A stretch of DNA of 7,053 nucleotides from DATILI01 sp035476635 (GTDB lineage Bacteria > Pseudomonadota > Gammaproteobacteria > Burkholderiales > Burkholderiaceae_C): assembly GCA_035476635.1 (NCBI GenBank), contig DATILI010000104.1, positions 1 to 7,053 of the forward strand, given 5' to 3'. Shown here piece after piece: positions 1 through 5,996 of the stretch. A program made the position numbers and the translations under genes. Under the pieces are notes generated by a model. It was given only the letters and a program-made list of their open reading frames with translations, was not told the DNA's origin and ran no database searches. The stretch's first letter is position 1; every line of letters starts with the position of its first letter.

Positions 1-497
1 GGCTCGGGAATCGTCATGAGGCCGCGCAAGCGCAGGCGCGGCAAGGCCGCCACCGCGCGCGCGAGGGCGGCGGCCTCGTGCGGCAACACGCCCGACTTGG
101 TGGGGCCGCCATCGATGTTGACCTGAATGCACACATCAAGCGGCGGCTGGCCTTGAGGCCGCTGCGCACTCAGGCGCTCGGCGATCTTGAGACGCTCGAT
201 GGTATGAACCCAATCGAAGTGCTCGGCCACCAACCGCGTCTTGTTGCTTTGAATGGGGCCGATGCAATGCCACTGAAGCCCCAGAAGTCGTAGCGCGGCA
301 ATCTTCGCCACCGCCTCCTGGATGTAGTTCTCGCCAAATGCCCTCTGGCCTTGGGCCGCGGCTTCGCGCACGGCATCGGCGCCGAAGGTCTTGGACACCG
401 CAAGCAACGCGACCGCGGTCGGTTCGCGTCCCGCGTCGGAGCATGCTGTGGCAATCCGCGCACGCACGCGCTGGAGATTGTCGGCAATCGTAGTCAT
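1..497 (-). CDS. yggS: YggS/PLPBP-family pyridoxal phosphate homeostasis protein, C-terminus cut by window edge
   Basis: This is a cytosolic PLP-binding protein of the YggS/PROSC (COG0325) family. The family has an alanine-racemase-like TIM-barrel fold but no known enzyme activity; it helps keep the PLP pool and amino-acid balance steady. Reading leftward from ATG at 497-495, 165 residues are visible. The motif LLAVSKTF carries Lys36, which matches the PLP-binding lysine of the family. AFGENYIQEA lies at about 53-62, WHCIGPIQSNK at about 76-86, and QVNIDGGPTKSGV follows at roughly residue 122. The reading ends at LMTIPEP at the window edge. Family members are about 230-240 residues, so roughly the last 70 are missing. 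The ribosome-binding site is weak (GGTG close to the start). The gene is divergent from pilT with a 34-base gap, an arrangement common in proteobacteria. Identity is secure; the physiological role is known only from the family. Confidence 0.95.
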   Translation of the reverse strand, partial: MTTIADNLQRVRARIATACSDAGREPTAVALLAVSKTFGADAVREAAAQGQRAFGENYIQEAVAKIAALRLLGLQWHCIGPIQSNKTRLVAEHFDWVHTIERLKIAERLSAQRPQGQPPLDVCIQVNIDGGPTKSGVLPHEAAALARAVAALPRLRLRGLMTIPE

Positions 498-500
498 AAT
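472..500 (+). promoter_or_regulatory. Candidate sigma-70 promoter for the pilT operon
   Basis: A -35-like TGGAGA (472-477, 4 of 6 matches to TTGACA) and a -10-like CATAAT (495-500, 5 of 6 matches to TATAAT) are separated by exactly 17 bases. Transcription would begin near 507 and give a leader of about 25 bases before the pilT GTG. The -10 box covers the yggS start codon on the other strand (495-497), so the promoter would sit inside yggS. It was found by eye only; chance matches of this quality do occur. Confidence 0.4.
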
Positions 501-522
501 CACCGAAGCGTACCAAACCATC

Positions 523-527
523 GAGGG
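523..527 (+). promoter_or_regulatory. Ribosome-binding site supporting the GTG start of pilT
   Basis: GAGGG at 523-527 lies four bases before the GTG at 532. Spacing is slightly short but acceptable. It supports this start over in-frame upstream starts, which would run antisense through yggS. An ATG at 530 is out of frame and stops after three codons. Confidence 0.6.
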
Positions 528-531
528 ATAT

Positions 532-1575
532 GTGGATATAACCCAGCTGCTCGCCTTCAGTGTCAAGAACAAAGCCTCCGACCTGCACCTGTCCGCTGGG
601 CTGCCGCCGATGATTCGTGTTCATGGCGACGTGCGGCGGCTCAACGTCGATGCGCTGGACCACAAGACCGTGCATTCCATGGTGTACGACATCATGAACG
701 ACAGCCAGCGCAAGAACTATGAAGAGTTCATGGAGACTGACTTTTCGTTCGAGATCGAAGGCCTCGCGCGCTTTCGCGTCAACGCGTTCAACCAGAATCG
801 TGGCGCGGGTGCGGTGTTTCGAACGATTCCCTCCAAGATCCTGACCCTGGAACAGCTCAACGCGCCGAAGATTTTTGCTGACCTGTCGCTCAAGCCACGC
901 GGACTGGTGCTGGTCACCGGCCCGACGGGGTCGGGCAAGTCGACGACGCTGGCCGCGATGGTCAACTACCTGAACGAGAACGAATACGCCCACGTTTTGA
1001 CGGTGGAGGATCCGATCGAGTTTGTGCACGAGTCCAAGAAATGCCTGGTCAACCAGCGCGAAGTCGGCCCGCACACCTTGAGCTTCAACGCGGCGCTGCG
1101 CTCTGCACTGCGCGAGGATCCGGACGCGATTCTGGTGGGCGAGATGCGCGACCTCGAAACCATTCGCCTGGCCATGACGGCGGCGGAAACCGGGCACCTG
1201 GTATTCGGCACGCTGCACACATCCAGCGCGGCCAAGACCATCGACCGCGTCATCGACGTGTTCCCGGCCGAAGAAAAGGAAATGGTCCGCGCGATGCTCT
1301 CGGAGTCGTTGCAGGCGGTCATCTCGCAGACCTTGTGCAAGACCAAGGACGGCCTGGGCCGCGTGGCCGCGCACGAAATCATGATCGGCACCAGCGCCAT
1401 TCGCAATTTGATCCGCGAAGCCAAAGTCGCCCAGATGTACTCCACCATCCAGACCGGCAACAGCGTCGGCATGCAGACCCTTGACCAGAACCTCACGGAC
1501 CTGGTGCGCCGCAACGTCATCAGCCCTGGCGAAGCGCGCGCCAAAGCCAAGATCCCCGAAAACTTCCCCGGCTAA
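532..1575 (+). CDS. pilT: PilT, type IV pilus retraction ATPase
   Basis: PilT is a hexameric cytoplasmic ATPase that depolymerises PilA and powers type IV pilus retraction, twitching motility and DNA uptake. Started at GTG 532 the protein is 347 residues (MDITQLLAFSVKNKASDLHL), the normal PilT length, and opens with the expected ASDLHLSAG segment of the N-terminal PAS-like domain. Walker A GPTGSGKST is at 130-138 with Lys136. The Asp box TVEDPIEF follows near 160. Walker B ends in GEMRD with catalytic Glu204. The His box has His222 (ETGH) and His229 (GTLHT). AIRNLIRE at 289-296 is the C-terminal motif needed for retraction in Pseudomonas PilT and separates PilT from PilU and PilB. These positions match my recollection of P. 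aeruginosa PilT numbering. It is the first gene of a likely operon with the CNB-domain gene and pilU. A longer in-frame start at 391 exists but would overlap yggS antisense. Confidence 0.97.
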   Translation: MDITQLLAFSVKNKASDLHLSAGLPPMIRVHGDVRRLNVDALDHKTVHSMVYDIMNDSQRKNYEEFMETDFSFEIEGLARFRVNAFNQNRGAGAVFRTIPSKILTLEQLNAPKIFADLSLKPRGLVLVTGPTGSGKSTTLAAMVNYLNENEYAHVLTVEDPIEFVHESKKCLVNQREVGPHTLSFNAALRSALREDPDAILVGEMRDLETIRLAMTAAETGHLVFGTLHTSSAAKTIDRVIDVFPAEEKEMVRAMLSESLQAVISQTLCKTKDGLGRVAAHEIMIGTSAIRNLIREAKVAQMYSTIQTGNSVGMQTLDQNLTDLVRRNVISPGEARAKAKIPENFPG

Positions 1576-1605
1576 CTCGCAGCCCCACCCACTGGAGTCA
1601 AGCCA

Positions 1606-2238
1606 ATGAAGGGTATTCTCGAACTGCTGCGACGCAAGTCCGCACCCAAGCAAAGCGACGAGCACGCGGACTCGGTGCTGTTTACCACTGCCTTCGCCGG
1701 CCAGGGCGTGGACGCGTCCATGCTGGTCCCCTGGGAGGCGCGCGCCGTTGAAGTCGGCGCGAAACGCCTCTCCCCAGCCAAGGGCAGCAAGCTGCTGCAG
1801 GCGCTATGGGCCAAGGACAAATACATGGCGCTGCTGGACGCCAATGCCGTTCAGCGCATGGAGCGGTTCTTTGAATTCGCCACCGTGCCGACCAACCGCG
1901 ACATCATCCGCCAGGACGAATACGGCAACTACATGATCATTTTGCTGACCGGCACCATCGCGGTGGACCGGGTCCAGCCCTGGGGAGAACATTTGCGGTT
2001 GGCGGAAACGCGGCCGGGAGACATCCTGGGCGAAATGTCCCTTTTGGACAGCGGCATCCGGTTCTCCGCCTGCACATCGCTGACCGAATGCGACATCGCC
2101 ATTCTTAGCGCCGAAGCCATGGACGAGATGATGACCTCGGACCCACAGCTGGCGGCCAGCCTGGTCGCTCTCTTGGCGCGCAAACTGTCGCTGCGGCTGC
2201 GGGTGGTCAGCGCCCGGCTCAGCGACAACCAGAAGTGA
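1606..2238 (+). CDS. Cyclic nucleotide-binding (CRP-fold) domain protein between pilT and pilU
   Basis: A 210-residue, probably cytosolic protein with one CNB domain (about residues 70-200). Visible signatures are DANAVQRMERFFEF (78-91), the start of the beta barrel at VPTNRDIIRQDEYGNYM, the LLTGTIAV strand (113-120), and the phosphate-binding-cassette region PGDILGEMSLLDSGIRFSA (137-155) with Gly142-Glu143. A helix rich in Leu and Arg follows (SLVALLARKLSLRLR). No helix-turn-helix follows, so this is not a Crp/Fnr transcription factor despite the fold. The first 65 residues match nothing I recognise; MKGILELLRRK at the start could form a short amphipathic helix. GGAG at 1594-1597 sits eight bases before the ATG. 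Its place 30 bases after pilT and 16 before pilU suggests a role in pilus retraction, but function and ligand (cAMP, c-di-GMP or none) are unknown. The usual Arg-Ser/Thr-Ala of the cassette reads Arg-Phe-Ser-Ala, so cAMP binding is doubtful. Confidence 0.85.
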   Translation: MKGILELLRRKSAPKQSDEHADSVLFTTAFAGQGVDASMLVPWEARAVEVGAKRLSPAKGSKLLQALWAKDKYMALLDANAVQRMERFFEFATVPTNRDIIRQDEYGNYMIILLTGTIAVDRVQPWGEHLRLAETRPGDILGEMSLLDSGIRFSACTSLTECDIAILSAEAMDEMMTSDPQLAASLVALLARKLSLRLRVVSARLSDNQK

Positions 2239-2254
2239 ACCGGAAGGACACAGC

Positions 2255-3391
2255 ATGGAACGCGATCAGGCAAGTAAGTTCATCAATGACCTGCTCAAGC
2301 TGATGATCAGCCGCAACGGCAGTGACCTGTTTATCACCGCCGAATTCCCGCCCGCCATCAAGGTTGACGGCAAGGTGACCAAGGTATCACCGCAGCCACT
2401 GACGCCGACGCACACGCTGGCGTTGGCACGCGCCATCATGAGCGACAAGCAGGCAGCGGAATTCGAGCGCACGAAGGAATGCAATTTCGCGATCTCGCCC
2501 GGCGGCGTGGGTCGCTTTCGGGTCAACGCCTTCGTGCAGCAGGGCAAGGTCGGCATGGTGCTGCGGGTGATTCCGCTCACACTGCCCACCATCGATGGCC
2601 TGGGCGTGCCCCAGGTCTTGAAAGAAGTGGCGATGAGCAAGCGCGGCCTGTGCATCCTCGTGGGTGCGACCGGTTCGGGCAAGTCGACCACCCTGGCGGC
2701 CATGCTCGACTGGCGCAACGACAACTCCTATGGCCACATCATCACGGTGGAAGATCCGGTGGAATTCGTTCATCCGCACAAGAACTGCGTGGTGACGCAG
2801 CGCGAGGTGGGGTTGGACACCGATTCATGGGAAGCGGCCCTGAAGAACACCTTGCGCCAGGCGCCGGACGTGATTTTGATGGGTGAAATCCGCGACCGAG
2901 AAACCATGGACCATGCGGTGGCCTTCGCTGAGACCGGCCACTTGTGCCTGGCCACCCTGCACGCCAACAGCGCCAACCAGGCGCTGGATCGGATCATCAA
3001 TTTCTTCCCTGAAGAACGGCGCATCCAGCTGCTGATGGACCTCTCGCTGAACCTGAAGGCCATGGTGTCCCAGCGCCTGATCCCCAAGCAGGATGGCAAG
3101 GGCCGCGCCGCAGTGGTGGAAATCATGCTCAATACGCCGCTGATCTCCGACCTGATCTTCAAGGGCGAGGTCACCGAGATCAAGGAGGTCATGAAGAAGA
3201 GCCGCAATCTCGGCATGCAGACCTTCGACCAGGCGCTGTTCGACGTCTATGAGAGCAACATCATCACCTATGAAGATGCGCTGCGCAACGCCGACTCGCT
3301 GAACGACTTGCGCCTGCAGATCAAGCTAAACAGCCAGCGCGCCAAGTCGACCGACTTGTCGGCGGGCACCGAGCATTTCGCCATTGTCTGA
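2255..3391 (+). CDS. pilU: PilU, PilT-dependent type IV pilus retraction ATPase
   Basis: PilU is a PilT paralogue that acts with PilT to increase retraction force; in studied bacteria it usually needs PilT to retract pili. The protein has 378 residues, typical for PilU and about 30 longer than PilT. N-terminal SRNGSDLFITAEFPPAIKVDG corresponds to the PilT ASDLHLSAG region (SDLF replaces SDLHL). Walker A GATGSGKST is at 137-145 (Lys143), the Asp box TVEDPVEF follows, Walker B ends in GEIRD with Glu211, and the His box has His229 (ETGH) and His236 (ATLHA). RIINFFPEERR and NLGMQTFDQALFD are also PilU-like. The AIRNLIRE motif of PilT is replaced by TPLISDLIFKGE, which decides the call for PilU. 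A good Shine-Dalgarno AAGGA (2244-2248) stands six bases before the ATG. The gene lies 16 bases after the CNB-domain gene in the same operon. Confidence 0.96.
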   Translation: MERDQASKFINDLLKLMISRNGSDLFITAEFPPAIKVDGKVTKVSPQPLTPTHTLALARAIMSDKQAAEFERTKECNFAISPGGVGRFRVNAFVQQGKVGMVLRVIPLTLPTIDGLGVPQVLKEVAMSKRGLCILVGATGSGKSTTLAAMLDWRNDNSYGHIITVEDPVEFVHPHKNCVVTQREVGLDTDSWEAALKNTLRQAPDVILMGEIRDRETMDHAVAFAETGHLCLATLHANSANQALDRIINFFPEERRIQLLMDLSLNLKAMVSQRLIPKQDGKGRAAVVEIMLNTPLISDLIFKGEVTEIKEVMKKSRNLGMQTFDQALFDVYESNIITYEDALRNADSLNDLRLQIKLNSQRAKSTDLSAGTEHFAIV

Positions 3392-3398
3392 AAAGAAT

Positions 3399-4313
3399 AT
3401 GCCGAGCACTCACTCAAAAAGCTACGAACCCACCCGCGCGCGCAACCTTGCCTTCCTCGGCCTGGGCGTCATGGGCCACCCGATGGCCGGCCATCTGGCG
3501 CTGGCCGGCCATGCGGTCACCGTGTACAACCGAACCGCGTCCAAATCCATCGCCTGGTGCGAGGAATTCGGACGCACGAGTGGCCCCAAGCATGCCGAGA
3601 CGCCTCGCCTGGCGGTAGCAAACGCAGAAATCGTATTCTGTTGCGTGGGTAACGATGACGATCTGCGCAGCGTTGTCCTGGGTGATGAAGGCGCGTTTGC
3701 CGGCATGGCGCCCGGCACGGTTTTTGTGGACCACACGACCGCTTCGGCCAATGTCGCGCGCGAATTGAACGCAGCGGCCCAGTCGAAGGGGCTTCAATTC
3801 ATCGATGCGCCGGTGTCGGGTGGGCAGGCAGGCGCGCAAAACGGCATGCTCACGGTGATGTGCGGTGGCGATGAAACTGCGTTCGACACCGTGCGACCGG
3901 TGGCCATGGCGTTCTCCAGGGCCTTCACGCTGATGGGCGCGAGCGGCGCAGGCCAACTCACCAAAATGGTGAATCAGATCAGCATCGCGGGGCTGGTGCA
4001 AGGTTTGAGCGAGGCCATTGCCTTTGGCCAAAAGGCTGGGCTGGACATGCTTCAGGTGCTGGACGTGATTGGCAAGGGTGCAGCGCAGAGCTGGCAGATG
4101 GACAACCGGGGCAAGACCATGGTGGCCGACCAGTTCGAGTTCGGTTTTGCGGTGGACTGGATGCGCAAGGATCTGGGCCTGGTGCTCGAAGAAGCCAAGC
4201 GCAATGGTGCCCGCCTGCCGGTCACCGCCCTGGTCGACCAGTTCTATGCCGACGTCCAGCAGATGGGCGGCAGCCGCTGGGACACGTCCAGCCTAGTCAA
4301 ACGGCTCAAGTAA
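3399..4313 (+). CDS. NAD(P)-dependent oxidoreductase, 3-hydroxyisobutyrate dehydrogenase family
   Basis: A 304-residue beta-hydroxyacid dehydrogenase of the HIBADH / tartronate semialdehyde reductase / GLYR superfamily. These soluble enzymes interconvert short beta-hydroxy acids and their semialdehydes. The N-terminal Rossmann motif FLGLGVMG (Gly21, Gly23, Gly26) is followed by VYNRT; Arg45 after the second strand usually favours NADP(H). FVDHTTASANVARE leads to the substrate-binding DAPVSGGQAGAQ (from Asp136). The catalytic lysine is Lys189 in GQLTKMVNQ, and WMRKDLGLVLEEA (Lys257-Asp258) is the conserved C-terminal segment. Length is normal for the family. The start chosen is ATG 3399, seven bases after the pilU stop, although its Shine-Dalgarno is poor (AAAAGA very close). 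A TTG at 3384 in the same frame would add five residues and overlap pilU by eight bases. The true substrate cannot be read from the sequence. The gene is probably transcribed with pilU, but no role in piliation is implied. Confidence 0.88.
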   Translation: MPSTHSKSYEPTRARNLAFLGLGVMGHPMAGHLALAGHAVTVYNRTASKSIAWCEEFGRTSGPKHAETPRLAVANAEIVFCCVGNDDDLRSVVLGDEGAFAGMAPGTVFVDHTTASANVARELNAAAQSKGLQFIDAPVSGGQAGAQNGMLTVMCGGDETAFDTVRPVAMAFSRAFTLMGASGAGQLTKMVNQISIAGLVQGLSEAIAFGQKAGLDMLQVLDVIGKGAAQSWQMDNRGKTMVADQFEFGFAVDWMRKDLGLVLEEAKRNGARLPVTALVDQFYADVQQMGGSRWDTSSLVKRLK

Positions 4314-4327
4314 AGAGCTGCCGGACA

Positions 4328-4340
4328 AGGCACTCTGCCT
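4328..4340. terminator. Weak hairpin between convergent genes, possible bidirectional terminator
   Basis: AGGCA (4328-4332) and TGCCT (4336-4340) form a 5-bp stem with a 3-base loop in the 29-base gap between the convergent oxidoreductase and dolP genes. Neither strand has a proper T-run after it. The position suits a terminator, but the structure is weak. Confidence 0.22.
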
Positions 4341-4342
4341 AT

Positions 4343-4984
4343 CTACTTCTTGATTTCCGACGCAGCGGGCTGCGTGCCGATGCGCTGGAGCTCTTCCTCG
4401 CTGAGGATCTCGAAGACGCGAACCACTTTTTGCACGCCGCCTGTGCCGCGGGCGATTTCGGTGGCGCGGTTGGCCTCACGCTGCGTGACTCTTCCCATCA
4501 GGTAGGCGGTACCGCGTTCGGTCACGACCTTGAAGGAGTTGGCCTGCAGGTCTTTCGCATCCACCATCGCCGCCTTGATCTTGCCGGAGGTCAGCACATC
4601 GTTGGAACGCTGGCTCAGCGTGGAGTGGCCCTGCACACCGAGTTCGTTGACGATGCTGCGCACGTTTTCAACGCGCGAAACCACCTGCTCGGCCGTTTGC
4701 TTGTCTTGCGCAGTGGGAACCTCGCCCGTCAGCAGGACCTGGCGGTTGTAGCTCGTCACGTTCACATGTGCCCGGTCGCCCAGGCTGTCACGCAAGCGGC
4801 TGGCCGAGCGGAGTTCAATGCCTTCATCTTCGAGCTGCGCACCCGAGGTGCGGCGATCGGTCACCATCAGCGCGGCGCCTACCGCTGCACCACCCACCAC
4901 GAGCGGCACGCAAGCGTTCAAGCCAGCCACCAAACCAGCGGCCGCGAGCACAGCCAGGATCAATCGATTCTTACCGGATGTCAT
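4343..4984 (-). CDS. dolP: DolP-like outer-membrane lipoprotein with two BON domains
   Basis: A 213-residue lipoprotein of the DolP (YraP) family. In E. coli, DolP sits on the inner face of the outer membrane, binds anionic phospholipid through its second BON domain, gathers at division sites and supports envelope integrity. The start ATG at 4984-4982 has AGGA upstream at good spacing. A short basic N-region (SGKNR) and hydrophobic core (LILAVLAAAGLVAG) lead to the lipobox LNAC with Cys25; residue +2 is Val, consistent with outer-membrane sorting. BON1 spans about 52-118 (VNVTSYNRQVLLTGEVP) and BON2 about 126-196 (VVTERGTAYLMGRVTQRE, then GGVQKVVRVFEIL). These align well with remembered E. 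coli DolP segments such as VLLVGQSP and VFLMGLVTEREA. A Gly/Ala/Val-rich stretch (30-41) after the cysteine is also shared. The start overlaps the stop of the upstream SIS gene (ATGA), suggesting coupled translation. Confidence 0.88.
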   Translation of the reverse strand: MTSGKNRLILAVLAAAGLVAGLNACVPLVVGGAAVGAALMVTDRRTSGAQLEDEGIELRSASRLRDSLGDRAHVNVTSYNRQVLLTGEVPTAQDKQTAEQVVSRVENVRSIVNELGVQGHSTLSQRSNDVLTSGKIKAAMVDAKDLQANSFKVVTERGTAYLMGRVTQREANRATEIARGTGGVQKVVRVFEILSEEELQRIGTQPAASEIKK

Positions 4985-5580
4985 GTTGGAATTTCCTGTT
5001 CTCCAAGTAATTGGGTGTCGACACCATCGCACAGGCAGTGCAGCACCAGGAGGTGCACCTCCTGGATACGCGCGGTGCGGTCATGCGGCACGCAAATGTG
5101 CACATCGGTTTCGCGCAAGGTGGCGCCCATCTTGCCGCCGCCCTTGCCGGTGAGCGCCACCACCGTCATCTCGCGCTCGTGGGCGGCCTCGATCGCGGCC
5201 AGCACGTTGGTGGAGTTGCCGCTGGTGGAAATCGCCAGCAGCACGTCGCCCGGCAAGCCGAGTGCGCGCACCTGCTTGGCAAAGATGACGTTGAAATCGT
5301 AGTCGTTGGCGATCGCCGTCAGGATGGAACTGTCGGTGGTCAGGGCGATCGCGCCGAGCTCGGGGCGCTCGCGCTCGAAGCGCCCGACGAATTCTGCGGC
5401 AAAGTGCTGCGCGTCGGCGGCCGATCCGCCATTGCCGCAGGCGAGGACCTTGCCGCCGCTGGTCACACAGGCCAGCATGGCTTGCACCGCTGCGGCAATG
5501 GGCTTGCTCAGCAATTGCGCGGCTTGGTACTTGAGGTCGGCACTGTCGATGAAGTGCTGTTGAATACGTTGTTCAAGCAT
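4981..5580 (-). CDS. gmhA: SIS-domain phosphosugar protein, GmhA/DiaA type
   Basis: A 199-residue single SIS-domain protein. GmhA converts sedoheptulose 7-phosphate to D-glycero-D-manno-heptose 7-phosphate for lipopolysaccharide; its paralogue DiaA binds DnaA and promotes replication initiation. Visible motifs are CGNGGSAADAQHFAAEFVGRF (48-68), ALTTDSSILTAIAND (79-93), KQVRALGLPGDVLLAISTSGNS (102-123), and RIQEVHLLVLHCLCD (171-185). His59, Glu63, Gln173 and His181 correspond to the zinc/active-site ligands of E. coli GmhA. E. coli DiaA has Ser and Asn in place of Glu63 and His181. Overall wording (KQVRALG, GDVLLAIST, CLCD) and the yraN-dolP neighbourhood resemble DiaA. Start MLEQRIQQHF at 5580 fits the family; no clear Shine-Dalgarno precedes it. 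It lies 53 bases after yraN and overlaps dolP by four bases. The family is certain; gmhA is chosen over diaA on the ligand residues, with moderate confidence. Confidence 0.85.
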   Translation of the reverse strand: MLEQRIQQHFIDSADLKYQAAQLLSKPIAAAVQAMLACVTSGGKVLACGNGGSAADAQHFAAEFVGRFERERPELGAIALTTDSSILTAIANDYDFNVIFAKQVRALGLPGDVLLAISTSGNSTNVLAAIEAAHEREMTVVALTGKGGGKMGATLRETDVHICVPHDRTARIQEVHLLVLHCLCDGVDTQLLGEQEIPT

Positions 5581-5633
5581 GGGAGCCGATGATAACCGCG
5601 CACCATGCAACCAGATGTAGGACGGACAACCAT

Positions 5634-5996
5634 TCAACCCGCGTCGAAGGCGGCCCGGATCCACTCGATATTCTCTTCCACCAGCACCACGTCGAAGCGG
5701 CAAGGCGGCGGCGTCCGCACGCGCATCAGGTAGTGCCGGGCGGCGAACACGATGCGCCGCTGCTTGAGCCCGCTCACGCTCGCGGCAGCACCCCCAAACG
5801 CAGCGCCGGACCGGGCGCGCACTTCCACGAATACCACCGTGCCGTCGCGTTCACGCATGATCAGGTCAATCTCGCCACCACCGCGCCCGGGCGTCCGATA
5901 ATTGCGCTCCAGCAGGCGCAGGCCGGCCGCTTGCAAATGCGCCAGGGCGCTGGCCTCGGCCGCATCGCCTGCTTGCTTAGTGGTGAGGAATTTCAT
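5634..5996 (-). CDS. yraN: YraN family protein (UPF0102), endonuclease-like fold
   Basis: A 120-residue member of UPF0102/YraN, small proteins predicted to have a restriction-endonuclease-like (Holliday-junction-resolvase-like) fold; no function is firmly established. The N-terminal motif GDAAEASALAHLQAAGLRLLERNYR (10-34) contains the conserved Gly10 and Glu14. The core is GEIDLI with Asp44 and VFVEVRAR with Glu58, fitting the D...ExK-type nuclease pattern, with Arg60 in place of the usual Lys. Length is normal for the family. The start ATG (5996-5994) shares one base with the rsmI start on the other strand, so any promoter must lie inside rsmI. The upstream ribosome-binding site is modest (AGAAG). 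It heads the leftward yraN-SIS-dolP run, the same order as E. coli yraN-diaA-dolP. Confidence 0.92.
   Translation of the reverse strand: MKFLTTKQAGDAAEASALAHLQAAGLRLLERNYRTPGRGGGEIDLIMRERDGTVVFVEVRARSGAAFGGAAASVSGLKQRRIVFAARHYLMRVRTPPPCRFDVVLVEENIEWIRAAFDAG
5985..5989 (+). promoter_or_regulatory. Ribosome-binding site supporting the TTG start of rsmI
   Basis: GAGGA at 5985-5989 lies six bases before TTG at 5996, an ideal spacing. It lies inside the yraN coding region. It supports the rare TTG start rather than the first in-frame ATG at 6068, which would remove 24 residues and leave the protein beginning right at the catalytic domain. Confidence 0.6.

Noticed and set aside
391..531. A 47-residue N-terminal extension of PilT from an upstream in-frame start
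   Set aside because: It would run antisense through the yggS start, has no homology to PilT, and the protein from GTG 532 has the exact family length and catalytic numbering (Lys136, Glu204).
136..1665. A 509-codon open frame on the minus strand opposite pilT
   Set aside because: It is antisense to an unmistakable pilT and to parts of yggS and the CNB gene. Its protein is low-complexity (His/Arg/Gly/Val-rich) with no family match. Long antisense frames are expected in GC-rich DNA with strong third-position bias.
1606..2238. Calling the CNB protein a Crp/Fnr transcription regulator
   Set aside because: The chain ends soon after the C-helix and has no room for a winged helix-turn-helix.
532..3391. 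pilT and pilU as a recent tandem duplication
   Set aside because: They share motor motifs but differ across most residues and in the C-terminal signature; they are ancient paralogues found together in many proteobacteria.
4430..5592. Long plus-strand open frames opposite dolP and the SIS gene (290 and 193 codons)
   Set aside because: They are shadows of the two well-supported minus-strand genes and have no recognisable domains.
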